From assembly GCA_030705695.1 (NCBI GenBank), contig JAUZPX010000071.1, positions 1 to 9,771 of the forward strand: a DNA stretch of 9,771 bases, in the 5' to 3' direction. Positions 7,799 through 9,771 of the stretch are shown here, piece by piece. This stretch comes from Bacillota bacterium. Lineage in GTDB: Bacteria > Bacillota > Clostridia > Oscillospirales > Acutalibacteraceae. Position 1 is the first letter of the stretch, and every line of letters starts with the position of its first letter. The notes beneath the pieces were generated by a model. That model saw only the letters and a list, made by a program, of their open reading frames with translations, ran no database searches and was not told the DNA's origin. The position numbers and the translations under genes were made by a program.

Positions 7799-7803
7799 AA
7801 TTC

Positions 7804-7840
7804 AAAACTCCGTACAACACCTTAGGTTGTACGGAGTTTT
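7804..7840 (+). terminator. Intrinsic terminator after tRNA-Pro
   Basis: A perfect 15-base-pair stem, AAAACTCCGTACAAC (7804-7818) with GTTGTACGGAGTTTT (7826-7840), closes a 7-base loop (ACCTTAG). The 3' arm runs into TTTT then CTC. It begins 5 bases after the tRNA CCA end. The A-run/T-run symmetry means it could also act on the minus strand. The MFS gene's ribosome binding site starts only 12 bases after it. Confidence 0.85.
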
Positions 7841-7863
7841 CTCATAATGTTAGGAGTCTGGTT

Positions 7864-9063
7864 GTGAATACTCAAAAGCAAAAGCTTTCTCTGCGCTTTT
7901 TTCTTGTTTCACGTACTGCATTTGTGTTTGCGTCGCAATTACTTACTATTGCAGTTGGCTGGCAAATATATGCCTTGACAAAATCAACTTTTTTGCTCGG
8001 CATGGTTGGATTAATGCAATTTATACCGCTGTTCTTAATGACGTTTATCTCAGGTTATATTGCAGATCATTTTAATCGTAAAATGGTAGTTATTTTATGC
8101 CAACTATGTTTATGTGTGTGTTATCTATTTCTTGGACTAACAAGTCTTTTTGGGATGATTAATGAAAACATGCTTCTTGTGGCTGCATTTATTATCGGAG
8201 CGGTAAATTCAATTAGCGGTCCTTCTATGCAATCTATTCTTCCGGGAATCGTAGAGCGATCAGAGCTTACAAAGGCAGCTGCACTCAATGCAACCTGGTT
8301 TCAGGCTGCTACGATTATAGGACCGGCGGCAGGCGGCATTTTGTATGCCTTTGGTGCAAATGTTGTATATTTTTCGGCTTCTGTATCCGTTGCAATCGGA
8401 TGTATAATGATTTTGTTTGTAAAAGTATTAAGCAATGATTTTAAGCGAGAACCTGTTACTTTAAAGTCCATGCTTGCAGGCGTGGTGTTTATTAAAAACC
8501 GTCCTGAAATATTAGGTTCTATTTCATTAGATCTTTTTGCTGTATTGTTTGGAGGCGCAACGGCTCTTTTGCCAGTATACGCATCGACTATTTTAAAAGT
8601 CGGTTCGATTGGTCTTGGAATATTGCGTTCTGCTCCTGCAATCGGTGCTTTTATTGTATCACTTCTTATTTCTCGTATATCAATTCGGCATAAAGTCGGA
8701 ACAAAGATGTTTATTGCTGTAATTATATTCGGACTTGCAACCATTTGTTTTGCGTTATCGACTTCGTTTTATCTGTCTTTAGTCGCCTTGATTGTTCTGG
8801 GAGGTGCAGATGTTATAAGTGTTGTTGTACGTTCGTCGCTCGTCCAGCTTAAAACACCTGATGAAATGCGAGGACGTGTTAATTCGGTAAATCAGGTTTT
8901 TATTGGTACATCGAATCAGCTTGGAGAATTTGAATCAGGATTAACCGCTTCAATTTTTGGTACAGTACCTGCCGCATTTATAGGCGGTGTAGGGACAATT
9001 TGCGTTGTAATGATATGGATGAAGCTTTTCCCGTCGCTTAGAAAAATGGATACATACGAGTAG
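7864..9063 (+). CDS. MFS transporter, EntS-like exporter family
   Basis: A 399-residue integral membrane protein of the major facilitator superfamily, with hydrophobic segments throughout. Motif A is visible in the first cytoplasmic loop as GYIADHFNRK (64-73). The pattern of SRTAFVFASQLLTIAVGW near the N-terminus and GPSMQSILPGIV, with GPAAGGILY further in, resembles the EntS/MFS_3 branch of proton-coupled exporters; the cargo cannot be inferred. I start it at GTG 7864 because AGGAG (7852-7856) lies 7 bases upstream. The frame is open further up, but that would run back through the terminator, tRNA-Pro and its promoter, so the longer form is not credible. No promoter is visible between the tRNA terminator and the start, so expression may depend on readthrough from the tRNA promoter. 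A bidirectional terminator follows. Confidence 0.87.
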   Translation: MNTQKQKLSLRFFLVSRTAFVFASQLLTIAVGWQIYALTKSTFLLGMVGLMQFIPLFLMTFISGYIADHFNRKMVVILCQLCLCVCYLFLGLTSLFGMINENMLLVAAFIIGAVNSISGPSMQSILPGIVERSELTKAAALNATWFQAATIIGPAAGGILYAFGANVVYFSASVSVAIGCIMILFVKVLSNDFKREPVTLKSMLAGVVFIKNRPEILGSISLDLFAVLFGGATALLPVYASTILKVGSIGLGILRSAPAIGAFIVSLLISRISIRHKVGTKMFIAVIIFGLATICFALSTSFYLSLVALIVLGGADVISVVVRSSLVQLKTPDEMRGRVNSVNQVFIGTSNQLGEFESGLTASIFGTVPAAFIGGVGTICVVMIWMKLFPSLRKMDTYE

Positions 9064-9101
9064 AATAGAAAACTTATTTAATAATTATAATCATAAAAAA
9101 T

Positions 9102-9139
9102 AACCGCATTTAAAGCTGTTAAAAGCTTATAATGCGGTT
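9102..9139. terminator. Bidirectional intrinsic terminator between convergent genes
   Basis: AACCGCATT (9102-9110) pairs with AATGCGGTT (9131-9139). Inside, after a small internal loop, AAGCT pairs with AGCTT around GTTAAA. On the plus strand it is followed by TTGATTTTATT, ending the MFS gene. On the minus strand the preceding A-run (9095-9100) gives a T-run, ending the lipoprotein gene. Confidence 0.85.
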
Positions 9140-9182
9140 TTGATTTTATTATGTAAAAATGCAGCAAAAAAGCTTTAAAATT

Positions 9183-9665
9183 TTAATAAGCGTTAAAAAC
9201 TTCTTTAATTGCCGATTCGTTTGAACAATCATCACAAATAAGCAAAAATGGTTCTTTATAAGCAGTTATTGTTATTGTTATTCCTGACATATCAATTGTC
9301 CCCGATGATTTTATGGTGTTAATAATTGTTTTTTGGGCAGAAGTTAAATTTGATATATCATAATAATATAATTCAACATCTCCTTTTGACGTGTGAAACT
9401 TATATCCTGTCTTTGCTCCGACAAGATCAGCACTCATCTGTTCCTTTTCCTCGTTAATTAACCCTTTTCCTTGTAAATAAGAAATAAGACCATCCAGTGT
9501 TTTTGCAGTTTGTGTAGCAACTGTTGCTTGGGCAGCGTCTTTTTCTGTTGAAACCGACGAAGTTTTTAGTGTTGTTTCAGAACTTTGATTGTTTGAATTG
9601 TCACCACATGATGCGAATGAAAAAGTAATTGCAAGTAAAATAATCGTAATAACTATTTTTTTCAT
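9183..9665 (-). CDS. Small secreted lipoprotein of unknown function
   Basis: A 160-residue protein I do not recognise. It begins with a typical lipoprotein signal: MKK, a hydrophobic run (residues 4-16), then FASC with the lipidated Cys at 20. Phe at -3 is less usual than Leu. A Ser/Thr/Asn/Gln/Ala-rich linker follows (about 21-57), then a compact domain (about 58-160) with mixed helix and strand character: TLDGLISYLQGKG, a GYKFHTSKGDVELYYYD stretch and ITITAYKEPFLLI. Near the end is a CDDC motif (144-147), the only cysteines of the mature protein besides the anchor. The start is well supported by AGGAGG on the minus strand (within 9671-9678), 5 bases from ATG. It is a single-gene unit, with its own promoter and a shared terminator with the MFS gene. 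It probably sits on the outer face of the membrane; no function is proposed. Confidence 0.85.
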   Translation of the reverse strand: MKKIVITIILLAITFSFASCGDNSNNQSSETTLKTSSVSTEKDAAQATVATQTAKTLDGLISYLQGKGLINEEKEQMSADLVGAKTGYKFHTSKGDVELYYYDISNLTSAQKTIINTIKSSGTIDMSGITITITAYKEPFLLICDDCSNESAIKEVFNAY

Positions 9666-9687
9666 AACTTCTCCTCCTATTTTCCAT

Positions 9688-9716
9688 ATTATACCATATG
9701 TGCTTCAGAATCACAA
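9688..9716 (-). promoter_or_regulatory. Sigma-A promoter for the lipoprotein gene
   Basis: Read on the minus strand: TTGTGA (9716-9711) as the -35 box with four of six matches, a 17-base spacer ending in TGG, and a perfect TATAAT (9693-9688). The AGGAGG ribosome binding site follows about 10 bases later, so the leader would be very short. Confidence 0.8.
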
Positions 9717-9771
9717 TATTTATTTAACAATTTGTGAAGATTAATAAATATTATGAGTTAAAAAAAATTAC

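Noticed and set aside
7684..7863. N-terminal extension of the MFS protein upstream of 7864
   Set aside because: This open frame crosses the tRNA promoter, the whole tRNA-Pro and its terminator; it lacks a ribosome binding site. GTG 7864 with AGGAG is the sensible start.

Overview
The window looks like chromosomal DNA of a low-GC Gram-positive anaerobe, most likely a member of Clostridia (an Oscillospiraceae/Ruminococcus-like bacterium is my best guess). The reasons are AT-rich codon use, strong AGGAGG-type ribosome binding sites, sigma-A promoters of the form TGGTATAAT, a class A penicillin-binding protein with a Ser/Thr-rich tail, and a clostridial-style polyamine cluster. The genus is inference. 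No mobile element, CRISPR array or phage gene is visible.

Layout. Positions 1-2701 (+) are the end of a polyamine operon: the 3' end of an agmatinase gene (putrescine formation), then carboxynorspermidine/carboxyspermidine dehydrogenase, then the matching PLP-dependent decarboxylase. The decarboxylase reading frame carries two in-frame stop codons (TAA 1577, TGA 1589) just after its proper start at 1541, while the rest of the gene looks intact. Positions 2748-7627 (+) start with an extended -10 promoter. It drives a class A penicillin-binding protein and probably also homoserine dehydrogenase (hom) and aspartokinase (lysC), which follow with short gaps. lysC contains a good internal Shine-Dalgarno and ATG that would make a separate regulatory beta subunit. 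Positions 7641-7840 hold a long imperfect hairpin, a near-consensus promoter, tRNA-Pro(GGG) and a strong intrinsic terminator. Positions 7864-9063 (+) encode an MFS exporter starting at GTG. A bidirectional terminator (9102-9139) separates it from a convergent small lipoprotein gene (9183-9665, -) with its own promoter. The last ~55 bases (9717-9771) are AT-rich and hold nothing I can name.

How the genes fit together. Aspartokinase starts the route to aspartate beta-semialdehyde. Homoserine dehydrogenase uses that compound for threonine/methionine, and carboxy(nor)spermidine dehydrogenase uses it to extend the putrescine made by agmatinase. So enzymes on both sides of the aspartate semialdehyde branch point lie within about 7 kb, interrupted by one cell-wall gene. 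The most notable observations are the broken or recoded decarboxylase start, the internal lysC start, and the tRNA promoter whose -35 box lies inside the inverted repeat that follows lysC. I did not find a convincing previously undescribed system.
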